Part shown: one piece after another, positions 10,569-20,090 of the stretch
Layout of the letters: the number at the start of each line of letters is the position of its first letter
Position numbering within the stretch: the stretch's first letter is position 1
Assembly: GCF_006385785.1 (NCBI RefSeq)
Contig: NZ_VFSH01000006.1
Span: forward strand, 53,282-117,281
Direction: 5' to 3'
Source of the DNA: Streptococcus shenyangsis
GTDB lineage: Bacteria > Bacillota > Bacilli > Lactobacillales > Streptococcaceae
Length of the DNA: 64,000 nt
Notes under the pieces: generated by a model
Databases searched by the model: none
What the model was told of the DNA's origin: nothing
What the model saw: the letters and a program-made list of their open reading frames with translations, nothing else
Made by a program: the position numbers and the translations under genes

Positions 10569-11504
10569 ATGGTATCAACGAAAACACAAATTGCTGGTTT
10601 TGAGTTTGCCAATTGCTTGATGAATGCAGCAGGTGTGTCTTGTATGACGATAGCAGAGTTAGAGGGCGTTAAAAACTCAGCGGCAGGAACCTTTGTCACA
10701 AAGACAACGACCTTGGACTTTCGTCAGGGAAATCCTGAGCCACGCTATCAAGATGTTCCACTTGGTTCTATCAACTCTATGGGCTTGCCAAATAATGGCT
10801 TAGACTATTATCTGGACTACCTTTTGGATCTGCAGGAAAAAGAGCCGAATCGAACTTTCTTTTTATCTCTAGTCGGCATGTCTCCAGAGGAAACCCATAC
10901 TATCTTGAAAAAAGTCCAAGAGAGTGAGTTTTGTGGTCTGACTGAGCTAAACCTTTCCTGTCCAAATGTTCCAGGAAAACCTCAGATTGCCTATGATTTT
11001 GAGACAACAGACCGGATTTTGGCAGAAGTATTTGCCTACTTTACCAAACCTCTGGGAATTAAATTGCCGCCATATTTTGATATTGTTCACTTTGACCAAG
11101 CGGCAGCTATTTTCAACAATTATCCGCTCAAGTTTGTCAACTGTGTCAACTCTATCGGAAACGGCCTTTATATAGAAGATGAGTCCGTCGTTATTTGTCC
11201 TAAAAATGGTTTCGGTGGGATTGGTGGAGAGTACATCAAACCGACTGCTCTAGCTAATGTTCATGCCTTTTATCAACGCTTAAATCCTCAAATCCAAATC
11301 ATCGGAACAGGTGGCGTGTTGACTGGTCGTGATGCCTTTGAACATATCCTCTGTGGAGCGAGTATGGTGCAGGTGGGAACCACCCTTCACAAAGAAGGCG
11401 TCGGTGCTTTTGATCGTATTACCAATGAATTGAAAGCAATCATGGAAGAAAAAGGATACGAGAGCCTAGAAGATTTTCGTGGGAAATTGCGCTATATTGA
11501 TTAA
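10569..11504 (+). CDS. pyrDA: dihydroorotate dehydrogenase, class 1A
   Basis: A 311-residue flavoenzyme of pyrimidine synthesis that oxidises dihydroorotate to orotate. The [13 protein letters not shown] motif with catalytic Cys131 is that of the homodimeric, fumarate-using class 1A enzymes of lactococci and streptococci. FMN phosphate-binding residues are in GTGGV near the C-terminus. It is transcribed ahead of holA, with a 32-base gap. De novo pyrimidine synthesis is relevant because the pyrimidine salvage gene deoA is broken at 56.7 kb. Confidence 0.95.
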   Translation: MVSTKTQIAGFEFANCLMNAAGVSCMTIAELEGVKNSAAGTFVTKTTTLDFRQGNPEPRYQDVPLGSINSMGLPNNGLDYYLDYLLDLQEKEPNRTFFLSLVGMSPEETHTILKKVQESEFCGLTELNLSCPNVPGKPQIAYDFETTDRILAEVFAYFTKPLGIKLPPYFDIVHFDQAAAIFNNYPLKFVNCVNSIGNGLYIEDESVVICPKNGFGGIGGEYIKPTALANVHAFYQRLNPQIQIIGTGGVLTGRDAFEHILCGASMVQVGTTLHKEGVGAFDRITNELKAIMEEKGYESLEDFRGKLRYID

Positions 11505-11536
11505 ATGAACTAAAAAGTCAGAAGAAAGGAGAGACG

Positions 11537-12574
11537 ATGCTAGCTATTGAAGAGAGCCAGAAGTTGACTTTATCAAATTTACCGAGCCTGAGCCTTTTTA
11601 CAGGGACAGATCAGGGACAGTTTGAAGTTATGAAGAGTCAAGTATTGAAACAGATTGGTTATGATTCTGCCGACCTTAACTTTGCCTACTTTGATATGAA
11701 AGAAGTAGTTTACAAGGATGTGGAACTGGAGTTGGTCAGCCTTCCTTTCTTTGCGGATGAGAAAATCGTGATATTGGATCATTTTGTCGATATGACAACA
11801 GGCAAGAAACGCTTTTTAACAGATGATGAACTTAAGTCGTTTGAGGAATACCTTGATAACCCTTCACCAACAACCAAGTTGTTGATTTTTGCGGAAGGAA
11901 AGCTGGATAGCAAAAGACGGTTGGTTAAATTACTTAAGCGTGATGCCAAGATCTTTGATGCAGTAGAAGCCAAAGAACAAGAATTGCGCCAGTATTTTCA
12001 AAAGTGGAGCCAGAAACAAGGTCTGCAGTTTGCTAATCATTCTTTTGAAAATCTCCTCATCAAGTCTGGTTTTCAATTTAGCGAAATCCAGAAAAATCTC
12101 CTCTTTTTACAGTCCTATAAGGCAGATTCTATTATCGAGGAAGAGGATATTGTCAACGCTATTCCCAAGACCTTACAGGATAATATTTTTGATTTAACTC
12201 AGTTTATTCTGACTAAAAAGATGGACCAGGCGTGCGATTTGGTTAGAGACTTGACCTTGCAAGGTGAAGATGAAATTAAACTGATTGCAGTCATGCTAGG
12301 ACAATTTCGAACTTTTACTCAGGTGAAAATTTTGTCGGAGTCTGGCCAAACAGAAGCGCAGATTGCAAGTAGTTTAGGCAGTTTTCTCGGACGCAATCCT
12401 AATCCCTATCAAATCAAGTTTGCGCTGAGAGATGCGCGAGGACTTTCCTTTAGCTTTTTGAAGCAAGCTATTTCTTATTTGATTGAGACAGACTATCAGA
12501 TTAAGACAGGTCTTTATGAAAAAGGTTTCCTTTTTGAAAAGGCACTCTTACAGATTGCTAGTCAGATCAATTGA
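11537..12574 (+). CDS. holA: DNA polymerase III subunit delta
   Basis: A 345-residue clamp-loader delta subunit. It opens the sliding clamp during loading. The N-terminal part matches the HolA fold pattern (LSLFTGTDQGQFE, YFDMKEVVYKDVELELVSLPFFADEKIVIL split), and the C-terminal helical collar is present. GAAAGGAGAG precedes the ATG. It has the usual streptococcal place between pyrDA and sodA. Confidence 0.93.
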   Translation: MLAIEESQKLTLSNLPSLSLFTGTDQGQFEVMKSQVLKQIGYDSADLNFAYFDMKEVVYKDVELELVSLPFFADEKIVILDHFVDMTTGKKRFLTDDELKSFEEYLDNPSPTTKLLIFAEGKLDSKRRLVKLLKRDAKIFDAVEAKEQELRQYFQKWSQKQGLQFANHSFENLLIKSGFQFSEIQKNLLFLQSYKADSIIEEEDIVNAIPKTLQDNIFDLTQFILTKKMDQACDLVRDLTLQGEDEIKLIAVMLGQFRTFTQVKILSESGQTEAQIASSLGSFLGRNPNPYQIKFALRDARGLSFSFLKQAISYLIETDYQIKTGLYEKGFLFEKALLQIASQIN

Positions 12575-12642
12575 CATTTTTTTGAAACTACAACCAGTGT
12601 CAAGATTATCTTGTCGTGGGTTTCTTGCTGATTTGCTTGTTT

Positions 12643-12841
12643 TATACTCAATGAAAATCAAAGAGCAAACTAGGAAACTAGACGCAGGTTGCTCAAAGCA
12701 CTGCTTTGAGGTTGTAGATAGAACTGACGAAGTCAGCTCAAAACACTGTTTTGAGGTTGTGGATAGAACTGACGAAGTCAGTAACCATACGTACGGCAAG
12801 GCGACGTTGACGCGGTTTGAAGAGATTTTTGAAGAGTATTA
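12643..12841 (-). repeat. BOX element (A-B-B-C, minus orientation)
   Basis: A full pneumococcal-type BOX repeat read in reverse: box C (ATACTCAATGAAAATCAAAG...) on the left, two B units with GAACTGACGAAGTCAG, and box A on the right ending GAAGAGTAT. It fills most of the 370-base space between holA and sodA. No protein is supported there. Confidence 0.92.
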
Positions 12842-12944
12842 TTAGAAAGTATTTCAGTGATTTCTTCATCTATAAGCAAAAAACTTGAAAAAAGTGAATG
12901 TTTGCGTTATCATTTTCATATAGAAAGAAAAAGAGGTATTACAG

Positions 12945-13550
12945 ATGGCTATTATTTTACCAGATCTTCCTTATGCATATGACGCTTTGGAACCATACAT
13001 CGATGCGGAAACAATGCACTTGCACCATGACAAACACCATCAAACTTATGTCAACAATGCTAATGCAGCTCTTGAAAAACACCCTGAAATCGGTGAAAAT
13101 CTTGAAGCCTTGCTTGCTGATGTAGAATCTATCCCAGCTGATATCCGTCAAGCGCTTATCAACAATGGTGGTGGACACTTGAACCACGCTCTTTTCTGGG
13201 AATTGATGACTCCTGAGAAAACAGCTCCATCAGCAGAACTTGCAGCAGCAATCGATGCAACATTTGGTTCATTCGAAGAATTCCAAGCAGCCTTCACTGC
13301 AGCAGCAACAACTCGTTTCGGTTCTGGATGGGCATGGTTAGTTGTCAATAAAGAAGGGAAGCTTGAAGTGACTTCAACAGCAAATCAAGACACACCAATC
13401 TCAGAAGGTAAAAAACCAATCTTGGGCTTGGACGTTTGGGAACATGCTTACTATGTGAAATACCGCAACGTGCGTCCTGACTACATCAAAGCTTTCTTCT
13501 CAGTGATCAACTGGAACAAAGTAGATGAATTGTACGCAGCTGCTAAATAA
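12945..13550 (+). CDS. sodA: manganese superoxide dismutase
   Basis: A 201-residue Fe/Mn-type superoxide dismutase. Metal-binding histidines are in [12 protein letters not shown] and NHALFWELM, and the last ligands in [13 protein letters not shown]. It disproportionates superoxide in the cytoplasm, important for a catalase-negative, peroxide-producing streptococcus. A terminator follows. The BOX element directly upstream could influence its transcription. Confidence 0.97.
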   Translation: MAIILPDLPYAYDALEPYIDAETMHLHHDKHHQTYVNNANAALEKHPEIGENLEALLADVESIPADIRQALINNGGGHLNHALFWELMTPEKTAPSAELAAAIDATFGSFEEFQAAFTAAATTRFGSGWAWLVVNKEGKLEVTSTANQDTPISEGKKPILGLDVWEHAYYVKYRNVRPDYIKAFFSVINWNKVDELYAAAK

Positions 13551-13602
13551 TGGTATATGGAGGGAAGAATGGTTCTTCTCTTTTTTAGGTTATATGATTT
13601 TT

Positions 13603-13628
13603 GTCTGACAAAATCGTCAGACTTTTTT
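13603..13628 (+). terminator. terminator after sodA
   Basis: GTCTGAC - AAAATC - GTCAGAC followed by six T residues. Confidence 0.9.
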
Positions 13629-13706
13629 CATTTTTATGAGAAACGTGCTAACTGCTAGAAATTATGGTAGAATAAAGTATTAAGTAATCGTGAAAAAAGG
13701 ATATCT

Positions 13707-14237
13707 ATGCGAAAAGAAATTGCACCTGAATTATACAACTATAACAAGTTTCCTGGTCCTGAGTTTCATTTACACGGGGACAAGGTTGAAACGGAAGGGA
13801 TAGCTTTTTCCTTGGTGGAAAATATCAAGGAAGCCTTTGATGTGACGACTTTTAATCAGCGTTTTTCAGAAGTCTTAACCAAGTTTGATTATATCGTGGG
13901 AGACTGGAGCAACGAACAGCTTCGCCTACGAGGTTTTTATAAGGATGATCGAACAGAAGAAAAACTTGAAAAAATCAGTCGTTTACAAGACTACCTTTTA
14001 GAGTATTGTAGTTATGGTTGTGCCTATTTTGTCTTAGAAAATGAAGCCCCTAAGCGAGCATCATTTGACAAGAAAATGCGTAAGAAGGAAGAAGAATCGT
14101 CTTCTAGAAAAGGAAAGAAACAGGCTCAAACCAAACGAAAACCGAATGCAGATAAGAAAAATAGACGTCGTCAGAAAGACCAGCATTCTCAGAAAGAGGA
14201 CAAGGGGCAACGTCATTTTGTCATTCGTCAGAAGTGA
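13707..14237 (+). CDS. YutD-like DUF1027 protein
   Basis: A 176-residue cytoplasmic protein. Residues 1-110 match the YutD/DUF1027 family (YNKFPGPEFHLHGD, LVENIKEAFD, YIVGDWSNEQLRLRGFY). The last 60 residues are a lysine/arginine/glutamine-rich low-complexity tail, which suggests nucleic-acid contact. Function is not established for the family. It sits 20 bases before rlmN, a conserved streptococcal pairing. Confidence 0.8.
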   Translation: MRKEIAPELYNYNKFPGPEFHLHGDKVETEGIAFSLVENIKEAFDVTTFNQRFSEVLTKFDYIVGDWSNEQLRLRGFYKDDRTEEKLEKISRLQDYLLEYCSYGCAYFVLENEAPKRASFDKKMRKKEEESSSRKGKKQAQTKRKPNADKKNRRRQKDQHSQKEDKGQRHFVIRQK

Positions 14238-14257
14238 GTAGAGAATAAGGAGAAGAA

Positions 14258-15343
14258 ATGAAACCGTCAATTTATAGTTTAACACGTCAAACCATGCAGG
14301 AATGGGTTTTGGAGCAGGGAGAAAAGAAATTCCGTGCAGATCAAATCTGGGAATGGCTTTACCGTAAACGTGTCCAGTCATTTGAAGAGATGACTAACCT
14401 TTCCAAGGATTTGATTGCTAAGCTTAATGACCAGTTTGTGGTCAATCCCTTGAAACAACGTATCGTTCAAGAGTCTGCTGATGGGACAGTTAAATATCTT
14501 TTTGAATTGCCAGATGGAATGCTGATTGAGACAGTACTCATGCGTCAACACTATGGTTTGTCAGTCTGTGTGACCACTCAGGTTGGCTGTAATATCGGTT
14601 GTACCTTCTGTGCCTCTGGTTTGATTAAGAAACAACGCGACCTCAATAACGGTGAAATCGTAGCGCAAATCATGCTGGTTCAGAAATACTTTGATGAGCG
14701 TGGTCAGGACGAACGCGTCAGCCATATCGTTGTCATGGGAATTGGTGAACCATTTGATAACTACAACAATGTCTTGAATTTCGTTCGTACCATTAATGAT
14801 GACAAGGGAATGGCCATCGGTGCTCGTCATATTACGGTTTCAACTTCAGGTTTGGCCCATAAAATTCGTGACTTTGCTAATGAAGGAGTTCAGGTCAATC
14901 TTGCCGTTTCCCTTCACGCACCAAACAATGAGTTGCGATCAAGCATCATGAAGATTAACCGTGCCTTTCCGATTGAAAAACTCTTTGCTGCTATTGAGTA
15001 CTACATCGAAACAACCAATCGTCGTGTGACCTTTGAGTATATCATGCTCAATGAAGTCAATGATGGTGTAGAACAAGCCTTGGAATTGGCTGAATTGCTC
15101 AAGAACATCAAGAAATTGTCTTATGTAAACTTGATTCCTTATAACCCAGTTAGTGAGCATGACCAATATAGCCGTAGTCCTAAAGAGCGCGTCCTGGCCT
15201 TTTATGATACGCTTAAGAAAAAAGGGGTCAACTGTGTTGTTCGTCAAGAGCATGGTACTGATATTGATGCAGCTTGTGGACAATTGCGTTCTAATACAAT
15301 GAAACGTGACCGCCAGAAAGCAGTCGCAACAGTCAATCCTTAA
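14258..15343 (+). CDS. rlmN: dual-specificity rRNA/tRNA adenine C2-methyltransferase RlmN
   Basis: A 361-residue radical-SAM enzyme that methylates C2 of A2503 in 23S rRNA and A37 in some tRNAs. The iron-sulfur motif is CNIGCTFC (Cys111, 115, 118), and the C-terminal Cys in [19 protein letters not shown] region supplies the second catalytic cysteine. AAGGAG precedes the ATG. Its stop overlaps the vanZ start. Confidence 0.96.
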   Translation: MKPSIYSLTRQTMQEWVLEQGEKKFRADQIWEWLYRKRVQSFEEMTNLSKDLIAKLNDQFVVNPLKQRIVQESADGTVKYLFELPDGMLIETVLMRQHYGLSVCVTTQVGCNIGCTFCASGLIKKQRDLNNGEIVAQIMLVQKYFDERGQDERVSHIVVMGIGEPFDNYNNVLNFVRTINDDKGMAIGARHITVSTSGLAHKIRDFANEGVQVNLAVSLHAPNNELRSSIMKINRAFPIEKLFAAIEYYIETTNRRVTFEYIMLNEVNDGVEQALELAELLKNIKKLSYVNLIPYNPVSEHDQYSRSPKERVLAFYDTLKKKGVNCVVRQEHGTDIDAACGQLRSNTMKRDRQKAVATVNP

Positions 15344-15825
15344 TGATGAAGAAAACTTATAATCATGTTTTGGTCTGGGGAGTCATTTTCTATAGCATTT
15401 GCATTGTCTATTTTTGCTTTACTCCTCAAGAACATTCTCCTGTGGGGGTGGAAACTCCAGGTATTCAGCATCTTGGACGCCTGGTTTTTCTTTTGACTCC
15501 CTTCAATTCTTTCTGGAAACTGGGTGAAGTGAGTGACATAGGACAATTATGTTGGCTTTTTCTACAAAATTTCCTCAATGTCTTCTTGCTTTTTCCTCTG
15601 ATTTTCCAACTCCTTTATCTCCTTCCAAACTTGCGGAAAACAAGAAAAGTGCTCTTTTTTAGTTTTCTAGTGAGTCTTGGAATCGAGTGTACGCAGTTGG
15701 TCTTAGATTTTTTCTTTGATTTTAATCGCGTCTTTGAGATTGATGATTTGTGGACCAATACCTTGGGTGGCTATCTGGCTTGGCTCCTCTATAAACAATT
15801 ACATAAAAACAAGATAAGGAATTAA
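15343..15825 (+). CDS. VanZ-like membrane protein
   Basis: A 160-residue protein with about four transmembrane segments and the VanZ-family pattern (NSFWKLGEVSD, NVFLLFPLIFQL, SLGIECTQLVLDFFF, DLWTNTLGGYLAWLL). VanZ proteins are linked to low-level glycopeptide tolerance, but most streptococcal members have no assigned role. The start overlaps the rlmN stop (TAATG), and an ABC-F gene follows after one base. Confidence 0.85.
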   Translation: MMKKTYNHVLVWGVIFYSICIVYFCFTPQEHSPVGVETPGIQHLGRLVFLLTPFNSFWKLGEVSDIGQLCWLFLQNFLNVFLLFPLIFQLLYLLPNLRKTRKVLFFSFLVSLGIECTQLVLDFFFDFNRVFEIDDLWTNTLGGYLAWLLYKQLHKNKIRN

Positions 15826-15826
15826 A

Positions 15827-17368
15827 ATGAGTATTTTAGAAGTTAAAAATCTGAGTCACGGTTTTGGTGACCGTGCAATTTTTGAAGATGTGTCCTTCCG
15901 TCTCCTCAAGGGAGAACATATCGGTCTAGTCGGTGCCAATGGTGAAGGGAAATCAACCTTTATGAGCATTGTAACTGGTAAAATGCTGCCAGATGAAGGG
16001 AAGGTTGAGTGGTCCAAATATGTGACGGCAGGCTACTTAGACCAGCACTCCGTTCTTGCTGAAGGCCAATCTGTTCGTGATGTTCTCCGTACAGCCTTTG
16101 ATGAGCTATTCAAAGCTGAAGCCCGTATCAATGACCTCTATATGGAAATGGCTGAAGACGGAGCGGATGTTGATGCTCTCATGGAAGAAGTGGGAGAACT
16201 TCAAGACCGTTTGGAGAGTCGTGATTTCTATACCTTGGATGCTAAGATTGATGAAGTAGCGCGTGCCCTTGGTGTTATGGACTTTGGCATGGATACAGAT
16301 GTAACCTCTTTGTCAGGTGGGCAAAGAACCAAGGTACTTTTGGCTAAGCTCCTCCTTGAAAAGCCTGATATCTTGCTTTTAGACGAGCCGACAAACTACT
16401 TGGATGCTGAGCATATTGATTGGCTCAAGCGCTATCTCCAAAACTATGAGAATGCCTTTGTCCTTATTTCACACGATATTCCATTCCTAAATGACGTTAT
16501 CAATATTGTCTATCATGTGGAAAATCAACAGCTGACGCGTTATTCTGGTGACTACTACCAGTTCCAAGAAGTCTATGCTATGAAGAAATCTCAGCTAGAG
16601 GCGGCCTACGAACGTCAGCAGAAAGAGATTGCGGACCTCAAAGACTTTGTCGCTCGTAATAAAGCGCGTGTTGCAACACGAAACATGGCCATGTCCCGTC
16701 AGAAGAAATTGGATAAGATGGATATTATCGAGCTGCAAAGTGAGAAACCAAAACCATCCTTTGATTTCAAACCAGCTCGTACGCCAGGACGCTTTATCTT
16801 CCAAGCCAAGGATTTGCAGATTGGTTATGACCGACCTCTCACTAAGCCTTTAAATCTTACCTTTGAGCGCAATCAAAAGGTTGCTATTATCGGAGCAAAT
16901 GGTATCGGGAAAACAACTCTTTTGAAGAGCCTTTTAGGTATTATCCCGCCAATCGCTGGGGAAGTGGAGCGCGGTGACTACCTAGAACTCGGTTATTTTG
17001 AACAGGAAGTAGAAGGTGGTAATCGTCAAACACCACTAGAGGCTGTTTGGAATGCCTTTCCAGCTCTCAACCAAGCAGAAGTCCGTGCAGCCCTTGCTCG
17101 TTGTGGTTTGACAACCAAGCATATCGAAAGTCAAATTCAGGTCTTGTCAGGTGGGGAACAAGCCAAGGTGCGTTTCTGTCTCTTGATGAATCGTGAAAAC
17201 AACGTTTTAGTGCTGGACGAGCCGACCAACCATTTGGATGTGGATGCCAAGGATGAACTCAAACGTGCTCTTAAAGAATACAAGGGATCTATTCTTATGG
17301 TCTGTCACGAACCAGACTTCTATGAAGGCTGGATGGACCAAATCTGGGATTTTAATAATCTAACTTAA
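15827..17368 (+). CDS. ABC-F family ATPase (YkpA/YbiT type)
   Basis: A 513-residue soluble protein with two ABC ATPase domains and no membrane segments. Walker A motifs are GANGEGKST and GANGIGKTT; signature motifs are SLSGGQRTK and VLSGGEQAK. The linker between domains is charged and helical. ABC-F proteins act on the ribosome, as translation factors or antibiotic-protection factors; this subtype is usually housekeeping. It is last in the yutD-rlmN-vanZ run and is followed by a terminator. Confidence 0.88.
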   Translation: MSILEVKNLSHGFGDRAIFEDVSFRLLKGEHIGLVGANGEGKSTFMSIVTGKMLPDEGKVEWSKYVTAGYLDQHSVLAEGQSVRDVLRTAFDELFKAEARINDLYMEMAEDGADVDALMEEVGELQDRLESRDFYTLDAKIDEVARALGVMDFGMDTDVTSLSGGQRTKVLLAKLLLEKPDILLLDEPTNYLDAEHIDWLKRYLQNYENAFVLISHDIPFLNDVINIVYHVENQQLTRYSGDYYQFQEVYAMKKSQLEAAYERQQKEIADLKDFVARNKARVATRNMAMSRQKKLDKMDIIELQSEKPKPSFDFKPARTPGRFIFQAKDLQIGYDRPLTKPLNLTFERNQKVAIIGANGIGKTTLLKSLLGIIPPIAGEVERGDYLELGYFEQEVEGGNRQTPLEAVWNAFPALNQAEVRAALARCGLTTKHIESQIQVLSGGEQAKVRFCLLMNRENNVLVLDEPTNHLDVDAKDELKRALKEYKGSILMVCHEPDFYEGWMDQIWDFNNLT

Positions 17369-17385
17369 AAATGAGGATAAAAGAA

Positions 17386-17418
17386 ATACAGTACCGAATG
17401 TGGGTACTGTATTTTTTG
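17386..17418 (+). terminator. terminator after the ABC-F gene
   Basis: AATACAGTACC pairs with GGGTACTGTATT across GAATGT, with a following T run. Confidence 0.88.
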
Positions 17419-17431
17419 GTTTTTAAGATTT

Positions 17432-17538
17432 AATACTCTTCGAAAATCAAATTCAAACCTCGTCAACGTCGCCTTGCCGTACTCAAGTACAGCCTGCGGC
17501 TAGTTTCCTAGTTTGCTCTTTGATTTTCATTGAGTTTA
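17432..17538 (+). repeat. BOX element (A-C, no B unit), overlapping the slrA 3' end
   Basis: Box A (ATACTCTTCGAAAATC...) is joined to box C (GCCTGCGGCTAGTTTCC...TTTTCATTGAG) without an intervening B unit. The right 31 bases lie inside the slrA reading frame and provide its final codons and stop. Confidence 0.88.
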
Positions 17539-18332
17539 AAATCGTAGTCTTTCACCACTTCGATGCTGTCGATTGTGATAGCAGTAGTTGGCTTGTCTTT
17601 CTCATCTTTTTCGGCTTTAGCAATCTTATCTACAACATCCATACCATCAATGACTTGACCAAAGACTGGGTGCTTACCATCTAGACTAGGATTTCCCCCT
17701 TCTTTATAGGCTTCGATGATTTTCTTTGGATACTTGCTTGTAGGGAGTTTAGCAGAGGTATCTGTAGAGTTTTGGTTGATGAAGAACTGGCTACCATTGG
17801 TGTTTGGTTGACCAGTATTAGCCATAGAAAGAGCACCACGGATGTTATAGAGATAAGGAGTGATCTCGTTTTTGAAACCAGTTCCCTTGTCTTTAGTCTT
17901 ATCCTTGTCATGCCAGATGGACTGACCACCTGTACCGTCCCCTTTTGGATCTCCAGTTTGGACCATAAAGCCATCGATGACACGGTGGAAGGTAATTCCG
18001 TTATAGTAGCCTTCTTTAGCATGAGTGAGGAAGTTTTCAACCGCTAGAGGAGCGAGTTTAGGGAAGAGTTTAATGCGAATATCTCCTTGACTTGTGTGTA
18101 GAATCACTTCAGCCTCGTCTTCAGCAACTTCTTTAGATAGTTGTGGGAAATTGGCGTTTTCGTTTGTTAAAGCATCGCTTAACTCCTTGGCAGATTGGGC
18201 TGCTGCTTTGGAACTTTCTTCAGCAGCAAGACTGGAATCAACATAGTCATCACCACGCAAACTACGTTGGATGTTGCCACATCCAGCTAGGGCTACAGTG
18301 GATAGTAAAAGAAGGGTTGCTAGTTTTTTCAT
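17508..18332 (-). CDS. slrA: streptococcal lipoprotein rotamase A (cyclophilin-type PPIase)
   Basis: A 274-residue surface lipoprotein. Signal peptide with lipobox LAGC, then a Ser/Ala-rich spacer, then a cyclophilin domain from about residue 75 ([44 protein letters not shown]). It catalyses prolyl cis-trans isomerisation outside the membrane and contributes to colonisation in pneumococcus. The last residues, LNENQRAN, are encoded by the box C arm of a BOX repeat, so the natural C-terminus was probably replaced or extended by that element. Confidence 0.93.
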   Translation of the reverse strand: MKKLATLLLLSTVALAGCGNIQRSLRGDDYVDSSLAAEESSKAAAQSAKELSDALTNENANFPQLSKEVAEDEAEVILHTSQGDIRIKLFPKLAPLAVENFLTHAKEGYYNGITFHRVIDGFMVQTGDPKGDGTGGQSIWHDKDKTKDKGTGFKNEITPYLYNIRGALSMANTGQPNTNGSQFFINQNSTDTSAKLPTSKYPKKIIEAYKEGGNPSLDGKHPVFGQVIDGMDVVDKIAKAEKDEKDKPTTAITIDSIEVVKDYDFKLNENQRAN

Positions 18333-18400
18333 TCTATTCCTCTCAAAAATTCATTTCTACCATTGTACCCTAAAAGGAAGGGGATTTCAAATATTAGTGA

Positions 18401-18601
18401 CAAGGTAGTTTAAGAGAAAGTCAACCAAAAAGTCGCTTGATTAGGGACATCAATGCCATAAGTATACTCAAAGTATTTTGGGAACCAGATCTTAAGAGAG
18501 CTCGTAAAGCATCACAATTAGTAAACGTTAATTCGAAAGAATTACTATATTTTAAAAGAGCACATTTTCAATGGATTTTTTCTTTTGGCTTTACTTCCTA
18601 A
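18401..18601 (+). pseudogene. start-less open frame, probable gene remnant
   Basis: An uninterrupted 66-codon frame without ATG, GTG or a usable site, giving residues such as SRLIRDINAISILKVFW and ELLYFKRAHFQWIF. It reads like coding sequence but I do not recognise a family. It occupies the space between slrA and the XRE gene and belongs to the eroded region that extends to 22 kb. Confidence 0.3.
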
Positions 18602-18637
18602 TTAATCAGTGAACTTAATACTAGGTCTCGAAAAGAA

Positions 18638-18862
18638 TTATGCTTCCTCTTTCTGTCTGAGTTCAAAGAGGTCTTCTACTTTCAGATTAAAAACTTGAGC
18701 AATTTTAAGAGCCATTTCTAGTGAAGGATTGTAACGGTTATTTTCCAAGTGCAGAATTGTCTCGCGTCGCATGCCGATGAGGTCGGCTAACTCCTGCTGG
18801 GTCATGCCTGTGGACTCACGAACAGATTTGAGATTAGTAATAATCTTGCTTTCTTTGGCCAT
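18638..18862 (-). CDS. small XRE-family (Cro/CI-like) regulator
   Basis: A 74-residue protein that is almost only a helix-turn-helix: RESTGMTQQELADLIGMRRETILHLENNRYNPSLEMALKIA, read across residues 15-55. This class usually represses its own operon together with a neighbouring membrane protein. It lies two bases downstream of the membrane-protein gene on the same strand, so both are one operon. The likely operators are the paired palindromes at 19478-19526. Confidence 0.88.
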   Translation of the reverse strand: MAKESKIITNLKSVRESTGMTQQELADLIGMRRETILHLENNRYNPSLEMALKIAQVFNLKVEDLFELRQKEEA

Positions 18863-18864
18863 GC

Positions 18865-19461
18865 TTATCCTCTCCGTTCCAAGATAAAATAGACAACCGC
18901 AAATATGAAAATCAAGGCAGCTATGCTAATAAAGATCTGGCCCATGTAAAGCGTGAGAGACCCTATATATCCAATGCTAACTGCTAGAATCATCAGTGCG
19001 CCTAGTATAAAAACAAACATCAAGCTAGCTGCCTTGGCTAAATTAGTATAAAAGCGTTCGTCCGGAGTTTCCTTGACATTTTTAAAACAGAAAAAGCCAA
19101 ATACAATCACTTCAATAACGAGGCCAATCCCCAAAATCCATTCTCTAATACCAGAACTTTCGCTTGGGGTCGCAACCCAAATACCTACTGTATAAAAAAT
19201 GCTTGCTGACAACACAAGTATCGTGTAAAGCTTAGCAGACAAGTCAAAAATAGTCTTTCCCTTATCTTTCTGAATCTTATGAGGCCGTGGTTTCGTATGT
19301 AGCCAGCTCCAAATGGCTATAATTTGACCTGACACTGAAATACCAGTAATAACTAACTTGGGTCCCCAACTAAGATTAGAACCAAATAAAACAATAAAAT
19401 CAATAAAGAGAGCTACGGCAATCATTGCAATGAGGCCACGCATTTTTTGACTTTTTTTCAT
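18865..19461 (-). CDS. membrane protein paired with XRE regulator
   Basis: A protein of 198 residues from the ATG at 19461 (MKKSQKMRG), chosen because AAGGAG lies upstream; the frame extends to 19497 through the operator region, which argues against the longer form. There are about six hydrophobic segments and no enzyme motif. Such small membrane proteins beside XRE regulators are common in streptococci, but their role is unknown. Confidence 0.75.
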   Translation of the reverse strand: MKKSQKMRGLIAMIAVALFIDFIVLFGSNLSWGPKLVITGISVSGQIIAIWSWLHTKPRPHKIQKDKGKTIFDLSAKLYTILVLSASIFYTVGIWVATPSESSGIREWILGIGLVIEVIVFGFFCFKNVKETPDERFYTNLAKAASLMFVFILGALMILAVSIGYIGSLTLYMGQIFISIAALIFIFAVVYFILERRG

Positions 19462-19477
19462 GATAGACTCCTTTTTT

Positions 19478-19526
19478 GTGTTATAAATATATAACACTTA
19501 AATTTTATGTTATAAATATATCACAT
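19478..19526 (-). promoter_or_regulatory. two tandem palindromic operators
   Basis: GTGTTATAAATATATAACAC (19478-19497) and ATGTTATAAATATATCACAT (19507-19526) are near-identical inverted repeats with 29-base periodicity, between the membrane-protein start and the upstream space. Their position suits autorepression by the XRE protein. Confidence 0.6.
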
Positions 19527-19611
19527 TTAAATTTGGAAAGCAAGAATTTATGTGCCAAGGTGGCAATTATTTGAAAAAATTTTTTAATAAAAGCCCTCGC
19601 TAGTCAAACAA

Positions 19612-19803
19612 CTAAAGAATTCTTTGAAGCAATGCATCGGATTTGGTTTGGATAGTTTCGTTAATAATATTTGATGATAAGGAATTTTTGGAAAATCTAG
19701 ATACTGTATGAATCTCTACTTTTTTTCTTAGACTGTTATAAAGTCTGTCAGAATAAGCTTTGTAGGTATAGAAGTTAATTTTTACAGAGGTTAAGTAAGG
19801 ATT
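19612..19803 (-). pseudogene. start-less frame, possible C-terminal gene remnant
   Basis: On the minus strand a 63-codon frame without start runs to a TAG at 19612; residues include SVKINFYTYKAYSDRLYN and ends DALLQRIL. I do not recognise it. Between 19527 and 20029 I see no intact gene. Confidence 0.3.
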
Positions 19804-19892
19804 TCAGTACACGTCAATAGATGTCAAAATACTGATTTTAAGCGATTTTTGATTTTTGGAAACTCATTATATCGCACTACAAATCAATAAAA

Positions 19893-19905
19893 ACTCTACC
19901 TTTTA
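19893..19905 (+). repeat. left copy of 13-bp direct repeat flanking the cad region
   Basis: ACTCTACCTTTTA occurs here and again at 21672-21684, bracketing cadD, cadX and the broken HTH gene. It may be an attachment or recombination footprint. Confidence 0.4.
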
Positions 19906-19948
19906 CTCAACCCTTTTTAGATAAATATATCATCTGGATATTGAAGTT

Positions 19949-19982
19949 AAGCCCTGCTGTCATTGCGATGGCAGGGCTTTTT
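19949..19982 (+). terminator. orphan terminator upstream of cadD
   Basis: AAGCCCTGC and GCAGGGCTT form a stem, followed by T residues. No intact plus-strand gene precedes it, so it is probably left from a deleted gene. Confidence 0.75.
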
Positions 19983-20029
19983 AATATTTGGTACACTAAC
20001 TTCTTATCTATATTTTGGTGGATTTTAAG

Positions 20030-20080
20030 TTGACATCTACAAAGTTTAATGTTAGAATACATTCAAAAATATATTTGAAT
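20030..20080 (+). promoter_or_regulatory. cadDX promoter and ArsR-type operator
   Basis: TTGACA (20030-20035), 17 bases, TAGAAT (20053-20058). Directly downstream is the inverted repeat ATTCAAAAATATATTTGAAT (20061-20080), similar to CadC/CadX operators. Metal binding by CadX should release it. Confidence 0.7.
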
Positions 20081-20090
20081 GAGGTGTTTT

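Noticed and set aside
12643..12841. Repeats suggesting a CRISPR array
   Set aside because: Only two imperfect 45-base B units in a BOX; no spacers and no cas genes.
12483..12845. Open frame covering the BOX element after holA
   Set aside because: It reads through repeat units (duplicated HCFEVVDRTDEVS), a known artefact of BOX sequence.
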